A DNA stretch of 64,000 nt from contig JBAMJV010003090.1 in assembly GCA_037951105.1 (NCBI GenBank), forward strand, positions 1 through 64,000, written 5' to 3'. Source of the stretch: Echinarachnius parma. Its lineage: Eukaryota > Echinodermata > Echinoidea > Clypeasteroida > Echinarachniidae. The position numbers and the translations under genes were made by a program. Each line of letters opens with the position of its first letter. Position 1 is the stretch's first letter. Below are positions 11,528 through 22,744 of the stretch, in pieces. The notes below the pieces were generated by a model. The model was given only the letters and a program-made list of their open reading frames with translations. It had not been told where the DNA came from and searched no databases.

Positions 11528-14500
11528 CTGCTCAAACATTGAACAAAATAAAGAAAAGATGAATATTATAGTAATGTTGGTTTAAACTAATTTTCACATA
11601 GGTTCCATTAACTTTATACAATTTAAACCCAAATCATTTGGAGCGTTCTCACTTCTTTTCATATATGTAGGCGGGGCGGGGGATGCAGCCTCCCCCCCCC
11701 CCCCCCCCCCCCTCCCCTTGGGATATTTCAAACGGCCATATTCGGACAAAACCATGCCACATTTCATATTTGACCAAATAATATTACATTCGGCCAGAGT
11801 CGTCTTATTTTCTGGAAAAACCGCCGTTTACTAGGGCAAAAATCGTGTTACTTTTCAGACTTAATCATCAAAAACATATCATTTTCGGGCATCGAAAAGG
11901 GCAAGAACCTTTTGTTTTAATGCTTTTAAAGGCGATTCAGCCAGAACACCTGAGCAAACAAGGCCGGGGTGGCCTTACGCCCCCCCCCCCCCCCCCCCCC
12001 TCCCCCTTCGCAATTGTTTGTATTGCTCCGGAGCGCGTATAGATGACGCCCTGCATGTCCCTGCTACTTGGCGACTTGTTTTCTCTTGGGTCTTGTGCAT
12101 AAACGCCCCCCTCTCAAAAAAATGAAATGGAAGCTCTTATTACCAATAATGTGAAAGAATATTATTATACTAATATAGGATCATCCAAATTTTGCCAAGA
12201 AACCGCCTACTAACTGATATATTTGCAGAATTGTATATCTGTCCCATTGGGACAGATATGTCGTCCATACGCTATGTGTATTACGACCAGCGGTTTTCTT
12301 CCGATATTTCTGTATTTAACGATGCGATGCTTATCGTCGGATTTTACCACACATGCCCTATTTCAATACATATTCAACAATAATGATCAATATAGATGTA
12401 TTCGGCTACTTTCCCGAAACTGATCTTGGGCTTTAAACCTAAGTTTTTGAAAATCGGACCTACCGTTACGAATTCACGTGACCTTTTGTTTATGCATGTC
12501 AGCCCGAAAATCGCTCAATTTCGTGATTTGTGTACAAAACATACGGAAATGTCAGTTTTCGTAAAAAGAGATATATCATTAGTCATTTGGTCTTGTTTAC
12601 ATATTAGAAGTTTGCTTTGGTGTTCAAAATAGTTGTATTATAGTTAGAAATAAAATAAACAACAAAAATAATAAAATACATATGTAAAAAAAAAAGAAAT
12701 ACATAAGAAATTATTTAAAAAAATAAGGATGAAACTGGCTCTCCCAAATTTGTTTGTTGTATTATTATTCCAAATGGTCTGAAGAACATATGTAGTGAAA
12801 ACCACTGTTTGATTATAAATAATATATGAATATAGGATATATGACGGGTATGTGCAGCTTACGAGACCCTTGTTTTCACATCCGATTGCCGCTCTAAAGA
12901 TACCCGATTTTCAAAATTGCCGCTCCCTATAGACCCCCGGAATGACTTGGCTAGGTAGTTGAGTAGCGCCGGGTCCATTATTGTTCTTCTAGTCAGTCCT
13001 TTTTGAGGGTTTCCGTATGTCTTTTGTAACTCCAGGTCCATGTGTTTTGTAGTTTTAGTCTTCTCCTTATACCCCTTAACTCCTGTTTCAGGATGTTTGT
13101 AGCTCCAAAAGCCCTAAATGTTGTGCTTGTAGTCATCTCTTATGACCCTTTTTTTCAGAGTTCCGTGAGGCACACCCCCGTCAAAAACTAATTCTAGTGC
13201 CCCCTCCCCGGAATTAAACATATAATAAAACCAATACATAATGTGTGAACCATTAACATCATACATGGGGTGTGTATAGCAGGGAACACATAAGTTGGGC
13301 CAAGTTATATACCATGTTGGAAGTGGTAGAGAGAGAGGTAATTTACATACCATGGTGGTGGACGTGATGGAGGTGGTATAAGTGGGTAGGCCGGGGAGAG
13401 GCAATGTTACATACCGTGGTGGTGGTGGTAGAGGTTGTAGAGGGGTAGGGAATGTTACTTACCGTGGTGGTAGAGGGAGAGGCAAGTTTACATACCGTGG
13501 TGGTGGTAGAAGTGGTAGAGGGAGAGGTAATGTTACATACCGTGGTGGTGGTGGTGGTGGTAGAGGTTGTAAGGGGATAGGTAATGTTACATACCGTGGT
13601 GGTGGTGGTGGTGGTGGTGGTGGTGGTGGAGGTGGTGGTGGTGGTGTAAGTGGTAAGGGTAGTGGTAATGTCACATACCGTGGTGGTGAATATAAGAGGA
13701 TAGGAAATGTTACATACCGTGGTAGTTGTGGTATATGTGGTAGAAGGGTAGGTAATGTTACTTACCGTGTTGGTAGAGGGAGAGGCAAGTTTACATACCG
13801 TGGTAGTGGTAGAAGTGGTAGAGGGAGAGGCAAGGTTATATATCGTTGTGGTATTGGTAGAGGTGCTTGTGGCAGTGGCAATGTTACATACCGTGGTGGT
13901 TGTGGTAGAGGTAGTAGATGGGTAGGCAATGTTACTTACCGTGGTGGTAGAGGGAGAGGTGGTAGAGGGAGTGGTAATGTTACATACCGAGGTGGTGGTG
14001 GTGGTAAGCGGATAGGTAATGTTACTTTCCGTGGTGGTATTGGTAGAGGTGGTAGAGAAAGAGGCAAGGTTACATACCGTGGTGGTGGTGGTGGTGGTGG
14101 GCGAGGGAGAGGCACAGCAGCAGCGGAGTCCCTCGCAGCAGATGGCTGCTCCCGCGATGGATACGACAAACTCAATGAAGGCTAGGACACCCAAGACGGC
14201 GTGGATAGCGACTTCTCCCTGAAAGTAGACATTCCGAATGAAATATTTTTTTGCATTCCACCCGATTATTCATTACAAAATATGTATCACATATATCGAG
14301 TTTGCACGTGAAGGTACGAGCTGGGCCCTTCCTGTTCGAGTTAGAGCAAGCACGAGATGGGGGCGGGGGGGGGGGGGGCGGGGGGGGGGGGCGGGGGGGG
14401 TAGGGGTCTCGCACCAAAATTGTCTGAGTCTGAGGCCAAGACTATAGGTTGAAAGTCGTGAAAAAGTCGTAAAAAGTGGACTCGAGAACGGTCACTAAAG

Positions 14501-16804
14501 GTCATACCCCTGCATGTATTAAATTATTAAATAACGTACTGTAAAATTAAATTAAACCCATTTTTAAGCTAATATTTGTAAGTAAATCAAAGTTGATTTT
14601 ACAACTGCATTATAATTAAATAAATCATATTATAATTGTTTAAAATTATATGTAACAAAGTGACCTAACATAAAAAGACATTACATTATAATGGGAATTA
14701 AAATAATACAACATTATGGGTAAACAATTAAAGGTTAAAGGGGTAGTTTAGTTTTGGTAAGGCTGAACTTTAGTAGCCAAAACCTGCACAGTAACATTGT
14801 AAACTAATAGTTATAACTCCACCATGCTCGAAAGGTATACACAATTACAAACGACTAAGTAAAAAGCCTGTTATCATTCAAAAAGCGCCATTAAAACTCA
14901 AGAGGGCGCTTTTTAAAAAGGCATTTGTTTCAACCATTTTTCATACAAAATTATGCATGTGATGTTTTGTTGATATAATGATTAAATAGCGAGATCATCA
15001 ACAACTATTTAAAAAACGTTTTTGAAAAATTTTGAAAAAGTGCAAGCATTTTTTTATTTTTTTCTAAAAATCATCTAATTATTTGGGGCCCAAATAATTA
15101 TAAGATCAGATATATTTATTGATATTTCAGCCATTTCTGGGTCGATTTTGACCAAATAAAGTTTATTCTGCCATTAAAATTGCATGTTCTCTCAAATTCG
15201 ACACTCAGTTTTTCATAACCTCACAAAAAAGTTGTGATGTGCAGCGCCCTCTCTACCAAAACTAAACTACCCCTTTAAGTATATTATATTTAAAATCGAC
15301 ACAAGCAGTTTTGAGTATAAACATAACGTGCGATCGGAATTCGTCACACACAAAATAGCCCGGTCACATATCAACGGATAGGGCAAACGTATATCAAACG
15401 GAGAGCTAATTTTTTTATCCGTTCTATGCGTTTCTTGTCCGTTCCTTATCCGGTGATGAACGTTGTTCTATGTTTTGTACATGAAGCAATGGAGACGACT
15501 TTTATCACCAGATAATTTAATTTCGCAAGTTGTCTATTCGTTGGGCATACGTTTCCGCTATCCGTTGATATCTGACCGGGCCATATAATAGTCAGTGCAC
15601 GCACCTCTGTATCACAGCTGGAAGAGCCGCAAGCGTTGAGTGCATCGAATACTTCGGAAATGGCGAAAAAGGAAACTTCGACGCACATCATACCGAACGC
15701 CTGCAGAGTGGAGAGGATGCTCATCACAAGGTAACCCGTGATCTACAAGGAGCAAGAGACAAATATGCGATGTCAAGAATTATGTGCGTCGATCTGTAAT
15801 CGATACCCATTCATCAAGGGGGGGTGATATATTCATTCATCCCCCTGATGACTAGGTATTACGTAAGTTTCAACGTCCATGTCAAGAATTGCCAAATGCC
15901 ATTTGGCCACGTCGATGGGATATACAATGCAGAGCACTTACTAACAATTGGGGAAAGGGAGGCCGCCTTTAAACCTTCTAAGACGGTGGAAAGGAGGGCG
16001 GGGGGTATAAGGGCCCCTCCTTCTTCCCCTTCCTTGATTCTCGCAATTACTCTAAAATGCGAAATTCTCATTTCGTGTAGCTTGATGAATTTTTCTATCG
16101 CGTTTGGCTCATCTTTTGAAAGAAAACTTGCGACTATGAATGGCTGTGGTGGTACGTGTCATTTTAAAAGGAAAGTATGCAGTTCTGGTCAAAGTTAATT
16201 TTAGTTAGTAAAACTTGTAAGTTATCATTACAAACGTATAGTTCAATGATGTTGAACGGTGCAGGTTTTGGTTACTAAAGTTCAGCCTTACCAAAACTGT
16301 ACCACCCCTTTAATGACACAAAATAAACTAAAACCCCAAAACAATACAATTAAGAGAAATGAACAGAACATTCAATGTGTTATGTTTTTCTTTTAATAAA
16401 AAGGGTTATGTAGGATCCAAGAAGGAGTTTAAAAAAGGAAAGGTTTTTTTAGTCGACTTACTGGAAATGATACTCAGTGTTAAAATACAATTGTATATAC
16501 ATGTCGCATACACGTACTGAACAATGACCGAGACAGGGACATCGCTTCAAAGTTATAGGATAAAGATGCCACCTAGTAATTTGACAAAATTCTACATTTT
16601 TAAAGGGGAGATACGTGTTATGCCTATAGCTATTTACCACACAAGTGCCCCTGTTTTTGGAGACGACCCCGAGAATCCCCGTCAGAAAGAAGAACTGCAA
16701 GATCAAAGAAAAGACAAGCATTATTCATTGTAATAATAATAATAGTAATGATGATAATAATAATAATACTACTAATAATAATGATAATAATAATAATAAT
16801 AATG

Positions 16805-16879
<75 letters not shown>

Positions 16880-16926
16880 TAATAATGATAATAATAATAA
16901 TGATGATAATAATAATAATGATGATG

Positions 16927-16996
<70 letters not shown>

Positions 16997-17066
16997 TAAT
17001 AATGATAATAAAAAATAAAAAATAATAATAATAATAATAATAAAAAAAATAATAATGATAATAATA

Positions 17067-17151
<85 letters not shown>

Positions 17152-20100
17152 TGATAATACAAAATAATAAGAAGAATAATAATAATTTCATTTTCATTTA
17201 ATTTCATTTGACTTCGTCCCAAAGAAAGGGGTAACTCAATTTGGCAAGTTGTTCTGACAATGGTTAAAAAAATACATGATACAAACATTTAAATGTATAC
17301 AACAATACTATGACTGTTTGAATAAAGTGTACAAATGAATACAAATACGAATACTGCTAACATTCAACCTCGAAACAGAAATTTCAATAAATTATTACTG
17401 CACTGACACAAAACAACATTCGAAAGAGCGAAGAATGATTGAAGAAGATTAAAGATAACATTTACGATAGTATAGGTTTTCCCATTCATTTGAACACTTG
17501 TGTTATTCAATTTCGTCCCGAGAAGCCGAGAATGTGCCAATGACAACTTCCATTTCGTCTATTGTTGACCAATTTTACAAAAAGTCCATTCAATTTAGTC
17601 ATTATAAAGTTATGAACCAGAGCACTAAAACACTGATTGCCCATTGAAGTAAAATTCATTTGGATGGGCATATATCTCAGGCAAAACTTCACATATTCAT
17701 TTTCGGTATTTGGACATTATTTATTACGCTCTTTCGGAAAATAAAGTTCAAATTTGAAAATTGTAAAAATAGATGTTTATGACGTCATATATAACGTCAC
17801 ACGAGTATGAATGGAAAATAATGAAATTAAATGCCCAATGCGGAAATTGATCATCACATTGTACACTGGCCGGAGTGATCGGACGAAATTGAATGAGCTT
17901 TGACTAAAACGATCGCTACATTGACGAACTCGGTTGCGAAAGAACCACTACATAGATCTGCAAGTGCGTTTAATTGACCCCGATAAAGTAACAATTCAAG
18001 ATAAGTTTAGGCACTGATGAATATGCTGATGATGATCATCATCATCGTCATCATCACCATACTCATATTGTTGACCCATTCTGTCCGAGAACCTTTGTAT
18101 GGTAGATACCTAGTCTATGATCTAGACCCTTGATCGAATGCTGAAAATTATCCCACCACCCAACGAGAGAGATCTGCACAACAGCAGTGATGGCTGCCAG
18201 ATATGCAGACCTCTCTCGTTGTGCAGATCTCTCTCGTTGGTGGCGCTACATCTTGGGGTGGTAGGAGCTAGTTCAGCATGCGATCGAGGGTCTCGATCCT
18301 AGACTAGTACATACCAGGGGACCAGACCAGAGGCCTGAGTGGACGTAGTAGTAGATGGTGATGGAGACAGATCCGAGGATGATGGATAGGACGGCGATGA
18401 TGAGCTGGATGATGCCCGTCACCACTCCCCCCGTCAAATTGAACTTCGTCGACGTCCCGCTGCAACACACCTCCTCCTGGGGCGCGCCCGCAATCGAAAA
18501 GAGCGAAACCAAAGTAAAATGAATTTTATTTTTTGCACCCCTTGACAAATATTTATTGCACTGAAATGGTTCTAGGACTACTATACCCCTGGACAATTTA
18601 CACCCCGGACAATTGCCCCCATGGACAATTTGGGCTACTAAACTTAGAAAACAGCCTTGAATTAATGATTTGGAATCAGTTTTTAGACTATTATCATTAT
18701 TTGTATTATAATTTTTCATTATTACTGTAAGTATTATTATTAGAGTTATTATTGCTCGTCATCACATGGTGGAATTCACAAAGGAGGTTTGTAGGAGGTT
18801 TTTACAAACCATGGTTCGACCAAGGTCTACATCTATGGAATGCCATTTGTAAACTGATGTAGAAAGAATGTAAACCCATTGTTAACTCCTTGTTAACAAT
18901 GTTGATTTACAATTTGCTTGTATACGAGCAGCATTCCATAGATGTAGACCATCGTCAAACCATGGTTTGTACATACCTCCTACAAACCTCCTTTGTGAAT
19001 GTCACCCATCTCTTATCACTACCAGCAGTGGTAGTCATAATCCAGATGGATGTTTCCGGACTATAGGTAGTGCTGATTTGAGGGGTATACTCGTCTGGGG
19101 GGAGGGGTAGGGATCGTCGGAGTTTGGGAATATTATTGGGGGTTATTGTCTCGGGGTAATCGTCCAGGGATAATTGTCTATTGAATACATGCATGAAAAA
19201 ATGTATAGCCAAAACAATGTTATTATATTATACTGGCTACGTAATTTTTTAAAGATTTGTTATTCGGTGTCAAGATGAAAAATAACCACAAATAGTGAGC
19301 AAATAAAAAAGTGAGTTTCGTTTGGAATCGAACCGAGACATTCGGATTGCAAGACCAGGGATTTCATCATGCTAATCATTAAAGGGTGACTAAATTACAA
19401 ATGCATGTTGACGTTTGTTGATCATTCTGAAATAATGAATGCATCACATATCTTTTGACTATTTGATGTACACTTTTGTTCTATATTTTCTATTATTTTT
19501 TCTATTAATGTTATTCTACCTGCTAAGCTCCACCACTAAAGAAAACCCTCCAGCATTGACTGTTGTGACATCATAATGCCATTCAACCATCAGTTAGCTA
19601 GATATACAGGAACAAAAGATATGTTCTCACCACTAAGTACCTTATTGCATTAGCATTGAATGTTTCCATTGAAACCCTTCTTTTCATGCTGAGTGGGCAT
19701 TGTATAAAACATGCAATGCTATCGTGAACAGGTGGTCAGTTGATAGGAAGAGAATTATCAATGTCGTTTGTTCATCTAGCTGACTGATGGTTGAATGGTA
19801 TTATGATGTCACAAAAGTCAATTGCTTCTGGAGGGGTTTTCTTAGGGGTGCATGAAGCTTAGTATGTAGAATAAAAGTAATAGAAAAAATAATGTAAACA
19901 ATATGACAAAAATGTACATCAAACAGTCAAAATATATGTGATGTATTCATTATCACAGATCAACAAAAGTCAACATGCGTTTGTAATTTAGTCACACTTT
20001 AAGCAGTGATATTTGAAAAATAAGCGTATTTTGTCATCTACGCGTATATGATCATGATGATATTGGTCTATACCGGATACCCTTTTCAATGCTCAATTAT

Positions 20101-21723
20101 TAGAAACTGTGTTATACATAAGCTTGAGATAAACCCGAATGTCTAATGATGAGTAAAGTATAGTAAAAGCATGCATGAACCAGGGCCTGTATTCTATAAA
20201 CTTGTAAGAAAACTTGCTTCAATCAAATTGACTAAGAAAATGTTCTTATGCCGTAAGCCGTATTCCATGACATTTTAAAGACATTAATTGCTTACAGTAA
20301 GCAAATTGCCTTTGCATTTTTGCTTACGTAAGAAAACTTATTTAGCCGTATTCTATGAACGATTTTGTCTTTGCTTAAAGGGATAGTTGAGTTTTGGTAT
20401 AGAGGGCGCTACACAAAATAATTTTGTATGAGATAAAGAAAAACTGGGTGTCAAATTTGAAAGAGCATACAATTATCAAGATCGGTTCAGAAACGGCTGA
20501 AATATTCGTAAACATCGTTGTGCGCCTTGGAATCTCCGGGACTCAGCAGCCCCTTACTCCCACGGCCAGTCACGGATACCGTGATAGACCGTGCGAAAAC
20601 TTGGCAAGACCTAACAAAACTTGAATACAGAGGGAATAAATGGCCCAAACCCCACGGCGCACTACGTTTCGGGAAACTCGGGGCTAATGCTATGGTTTAC
20701 ACTATGACCCCGGCGGCCACGGCAGCCCCGTTTGCCCAAAACGTAATGCGCCGTGAGATTTTGGCAAATTTTATCTGTGTATTCAAGTTTTGTTAGGTCT
20801 TGCCAAGTTTTCTCACGGTCTATCACGGTCTACCACAGTATCCGTGACGGGGCGTGGGGGGAAGAGCCCCTTCCCCCCACTGATGGTGTGTTTACACCAT
20901 GTTCCAAGCGGCCACGGCAGCCCCGTTTGAAGCCACCGTGGACAAAACGGGATTGCGTGAGACATCGCGGGGGGACGGAATGGGCAAACGTGACAGGCCG
21001 CGATTGCCGGGGATGCCGGGCCAGATTTTTAAACTGTCAACAAAATTGCCACGGCAGTCACGGTGCGGAAGTAAAACGGGGTGAACGCAACAAAACGTTA
21101 CAGTACCGTAATAGGCCGTAACAAAACTTGGAGGCTGTCCGTAGTAGGACGGGAAAGGACCATGAGATGTGGGGGAATTTCTTCCCGTCCTACTACGGAC
21201 AGCCTCCAAGTTTTGTTACGCCCTGTCACGTTTTGTTGCGTTCACCCCGTTTTACTACGGCCTGCTAGGTTGCCGTGGCAAATTTGTTGACAGTTTAAAA
21301 ATCTGGCCCCGCATACACGGCAGTCACGTTTGCCCATTCCGTCCCCCCGCGTTGTCTCACGTCTATCCCGTTTTGTCCACGGTGGCCTGAAACGGGGCTG
21401 CCGTACGTGGCCGCCGGGGTCATAGTGTAAACCTAGCATAACGTGGCCACCGGTAACATGGTGTAAACGTTGCATATACGGGGAAATTCAAGCAAAAATG
21501 CATATATCTAAGCATGTTTGCTTATGATAAGCAAAAAATGCTAGGATTTCTTGCTTAATTAATGTGTTTATGGAATACAGGCCCAAAACGATGTAACTAG
21601 TCTGTACCGGCGTCGGATTGACAATCACATTGGTTTGGCCTGGTTGAGGCTGGTAAACATCGGCTGATACCGGTTCTTGTAGGTATTGGTATGGAGGCTG
21701 CTGCATCTTGGTTAGTGGATTAT
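11431..21723 (-). CDS. MS4A/CD20-like tetraspan membrane protein gene (3' end not found)
   Basis: Six exons join in phase 0: 21723-21608 (ATG at 21706), 18476-18315, 16694-16638, 15742-15605, 14218-14078 and 11527-11431 (ending phase 1). The product is 231+ residues. The N-terminus is Pro/Gln/Tyr-rich and cytosolic. TM1 is in exon 2 (GIIQLIIAVLSIILG). TM2 is formed across exons 2-3 (SGLWSG then FFFLTGILG). TM3 is exon 4 (ITGYLVMSILSTLQAFG), followed by a loop with two Cys. TM4 is exon 5 (AVLGVLAFIEFVVSIAG), followed by a Cys-rich CCEGLRCCC likely palmitoylated (inference). A short TM2 exon of 57 nt and the W-G...TG-LG pattern are as in vertebrate MS4A genes. The tail in exon 6 is Pro/Gln/Gly-rich. 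A final exon should lie to the left. Family members organise membrane signalling complexes; the specific role here is unknown. No orthology is claimed. Confidence 0.75.
11640..13380. other. MS4A-like intron 5: non-coding sequence with C-homopolymers
   Basis: C runs lie near 11694-11712 and 11980-12000. A perfect palindrome, ATCTGTCCCATTGGGACAGAT, is centred near 12248. No further exon is recognised on either strand. Confidence 0.45.
13409..14101 (-). repeat. Minisatellite built on a 5' splice site (about 15 units)
   Basis: Read on the minus strand, each unit has an ACC/ACT (Thr) run, the donor-like CACGGTATGTAAC, and a short Pro/Ser segment; units are about 30-65 bp. The junction codons read VCN, VCK, VCD or VSN in 13 units (GTATGT or GTAAGT kept) and ESN or IYN in two (GT lost). 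The first unit is the exon 5 donor of the MS4A-like gene. Every GT lies in the same phase, and the minus frame stays open from exon 5 through the whole array (14194-13343). Unit divergence shows the array is not brand new. Confidence 0.85.
14078..14218 (-). CDS. MS4A-like exon 5 (TM4 and Cys-rich tail)
   Basis: The acceptor TTTCAG| precedes GEVAIHAVLGVLAF. 47 codons run to the first of many donors, ACG|GTATGTAAC (phase 0). The last seven codons are all Thr. Downstream copies of the same donor continue the open frame (see the minisatellite at 13409-14101), so the true 3' edge is uncertain. Confidence 0.7.
14735..15278. mobile_element. MITE of the TTAAAGGGGTAG family (complete copy)
   Basis: The left end TTAAAGGGGTAGTTTAGTTT and right end (reverse complement, AAACTACCCCTTTAA) are inverted over about 25 bp. 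The interior is AT-rich, with the family words AACTTTAGTAGCCAAAACCTG and TCATCAACAACTATTTAAAA. Related copies or parts are at 16200-16315, 20375-20520 and 59001-59540. Confidence 0.75.
15358..15581. mobile_element. MITE of the GCCCGGTCACATATCA family
   Basis: The ends GCCCGGTCACATATCAACGG and CCGTTGATATCTGACCGGGC are inverted. It lies inside the MS4A-like intron 4, ending 24 bp from the donor. A sister copy is at 22501-22744 and a diverged one at about 40190-40425. Confidence 0.75.
15605..15742 (-). CDS. MS4A-like exon 4 (TM3 and loop)
   Basis: This exon has 46 codons between CTTGTAG| and GAG|GTGCGT, phase 0. It starts ITGYLVMSIL and ends with the Cys-containing loop NACGSSSCDTE. A MITE lies 24 bp past the donor. 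Confidence 0.75.
16200..16315. mobile_element. Partial TTAAAGGGG-family MITE end
   Basis: The segment ends GTTCAGCCTTACCAAAACTG and ACCCCTTTAA, matching one end of the 14735-15278 element in inverted orientation. The other end is not present. Confidence 0.55.
16638..16694 (-). CDS. MS4A-like exon 3 (57-nt TM2 exon)
   Basis: This exon has 19 codons, FFFLTGILGVVSKNRGTCV, between CTTGCAG| and GTG|GTAAAT, phase 0 on both sides. A 57-nt TM2 exon is characteristic of MS4A genes, and the join restores the TG-LG...TC pattern. Confidence 0.7.
16732..17190. repeat. (AAT)n microsatellite with GAT interruptions
   Basis: A roughly 460-bp trinucleotide tract in the MS4A-like intron 2, starting about 37 bp upstream of the TM2 exon. 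The long Ile, Tyr, Leu or Asn open frames across it are composition artefacts. Confidence 0.95.
17191..17345 (-). mobile_element. Probable LINE 3' end fragment
   Basis: TTCATTTTCATTTAATTTC-type tail units (TGAAA on the minus strand) are followed by GACTTCGTCCCAAAGAAAGG. A matching block is at 33600-33720, and the intact LINE at 24841-29966 has a TGAAA tail. The call rests on this similarity only. Confidence 0.4.
18116..18306. mobile_element. Palindromic foldback next to MS4A-like exon 2 donor
   Basis: The left arm (CTAGACCCTTGATCGAATGC ... CCCACCACCCAACGAGAGAG) pairs with the right arm (CTCTCTCGTTGGTGG ... GCATGCGATCGAGGGTCTCG), and AACGAGAGAGATCTGCACAAC is inverted near the centre. The right end lies about 3 bp past the exon's GTATGT. 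Confidence 0.7.
18315..18476 (-). CDS. MS4A-like exon 2 (TM1 and start of TM2)
   Basis: This exon has 54 codons between CCCCAG| and CTG|GTATGT. It starts EEVCCSG, carries the hydrophobic TM1 and ends SGLWSGPL. A palindromic foldback begins about 10 bp past the donor. Confidence 0.75.
18768..19007. mobile_element. Foldback MITE with about 80-bp arms
   Basis: The left arm contains TTCACAAAGGAGGTTTGTAG and GGTCTACATCTATGGAATG. The right arm is the inverted copy (CATTCCATAGATGTAGACC ... CCTCCTTTGTGAA). The 75-bp centre has a TTGTTAAC palindrome. Only a few mismatches separate the arms. Confidence 0.8.
19318..19378 (-). repeat. tRNA-like fragment (tRNA pseudogene or SINE head)
   Basis: On the minus strand a box-A-like TTAGCATGATG, an anticodon-arm region TGGTCTTGCAATCC and a box-B-like GGTTCGATTCC are spaced as in a tRNA. 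The acceptor stem is not convincing. It resembles the 3' half of the tRNA-like sequence at 53172-53246. Confidence 0.4.
19379..20002. mobile_element. Long foldback element, arms of about 290 bp
   Basis: The left end TTAAAGGGTGACTAAATTAC and right end GTAATTTAGTCACACTTTAA are inverted. The arms match almost to the centre near 19690, including ACATCATAATGCCATTCAAC on the left and GTTGAATGGTATTATGATGT on the right. No transposase is present. Transcripts would form a long double-stranded RNA. Confidence 0.85.
20183..21584. mobile_element. Nested foldback element with GC-rich inner hairpins
   Basis: The outer ends GGGCCTGTATTCTATAAAC and GTTTATGGAATACAGGCCC are inverted. Inside are one end of a TTAAAGGG-family element (20378 on) and two GC-rich inverted repeats: 20545-20700 against 20740-20870, and about 20890-21130 against 21200-21450 (centre GGGAAAGGACC). 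The inner part contains many CACGG and CCGTG words. The right end is 24 bp from the MS4A-like exon 1 donor. The open frames inside follow the palindromes and are not genes. Confidence 0.7.
21608..21723 (-). CDS. MS4A-like exon 1 (first coding exon recognised)
   Basis: An acceptor TTGCAG precedes 21723. The ATG at 21706 starts 33 codons (MQQPPYQYLQEP... ending NPTP), ending at CCG|GTACAG (phase 0). The frame is open upstream of the ATG to the acceptor, so an earlier coding exon is possible. The GTACAG donor is weak. Confidence 0.6.
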
Positions 21724-22500
21724 CTGCAATTTGAAGACAAAAAGGGTGAATATGAATAACATTAATCAATATTGTCATAGTTTTCAATTTGTATCATAGA
21801 GGATTCAGAATTGTACAAAATAACTACTATTTGAAATAACCAATAGTTAGTTGGTTGTTGTAGTGATCAAATATAAATTGGAGTTTTCACATAAACTTCA
21901 TTGTTTTAGCAGAAACATAAATTTGATAAGCAGGGACATTGGGCCATTTATTCAGACTGCATGATAGACGATTGGGTCCTTTATGGGCCCTAATAACAAG
22001 AAGCCGCAATCATATCGTGGACAACCGCATGCAAAATATTTCATTTTATTTTAATTTCCAGTTTATTTAACTCATGAAACTGCAAAAAAATACAAATAAA
22101 ACAAAAATAATGACAACAACTACATAATAATGACATACTAAAAGAAACAAGTTAATAAGTAGTATAAATATATTAATAACACATTTTGAAATCAAATTGC
22201 ACAACTATTACAGCATTTGAACGGGTATGATTCTCATTTCACATTTTTCACATTTCATCAACTAATTTAGTGTCAAAGGGCCCCATTTCGGGAAGTTTCA
22301 ATACAAACATATTCAAGGTAAATCGTTATGTTCAACAAAACAAATCGCATTTAATCACAGCCAATTACTCGCCCACTGAGCACTGAGATCGAAGCCTGCA
22401 AACTTGCTAGTTGGACATAATATTATACACCTTTGTAATTCATCAGTAACTAAAAAAAAAAAAGGGAAACAAAAAAGGAATTGCCCGCGTTACATTCTAA
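21724..22500. other. Upstream of MS4A-like exon 1: no gene recognised
   Basis: AT-rich sequence containing a family word shared with 59385-59520 (GATTCTCATTTCACAT and a GGAAGT...CAATAC block), so a transposon fragment. No upstream exon or promoter could be assigned. Confidence 0.4.
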
Positions 22501-22744
22501 GCCCGGTCACATATCATCAGATAGCGTGAACGGATGCCCGACGAATATAACATTTGCCAAATCATCGGTAGGAGAAAGTCTTCTCTATTTCTTCATGCAC
22601 AAGATATTCTACTGGATAGAACAACGTACATCGCCTGACAATCAGGAACAGATAAGAAACGCATCCAAACGGAGACGAACGGATTTAAAATGTTACTCTC
22701 AGTCGGGCATCCGTTCACGCTATCCGGTGATATGTGACCGGGTC
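22501..22744. mobile_element. MITE of the GCCCGGTCACATATCA family
   Basis: The ends GCCCGGTCACATATCATCAG and CGGTGATATGTGACCGGGTC are inverted, with further inner matches (GATAGCGTGAACGG against CCGTTCACGCTATC). It has the same ends as 15358-15581. Confidence 0.8.

Noticed and set aside
13382-14185. 267-codon plus-strand frame of Gly/Arg repeats (RGRGNVTYRGG type)
   Set aside because: It resembles an RGG protein but is the antisense of the donor minisatellite, whose minus strand continues a real exon.
16645-17288. Open frames of poly-Asn, poly-Ile, poly-Tyr or poly-Leu
   Set aside because: Products of the (AAT)n microsatellite in every frame.
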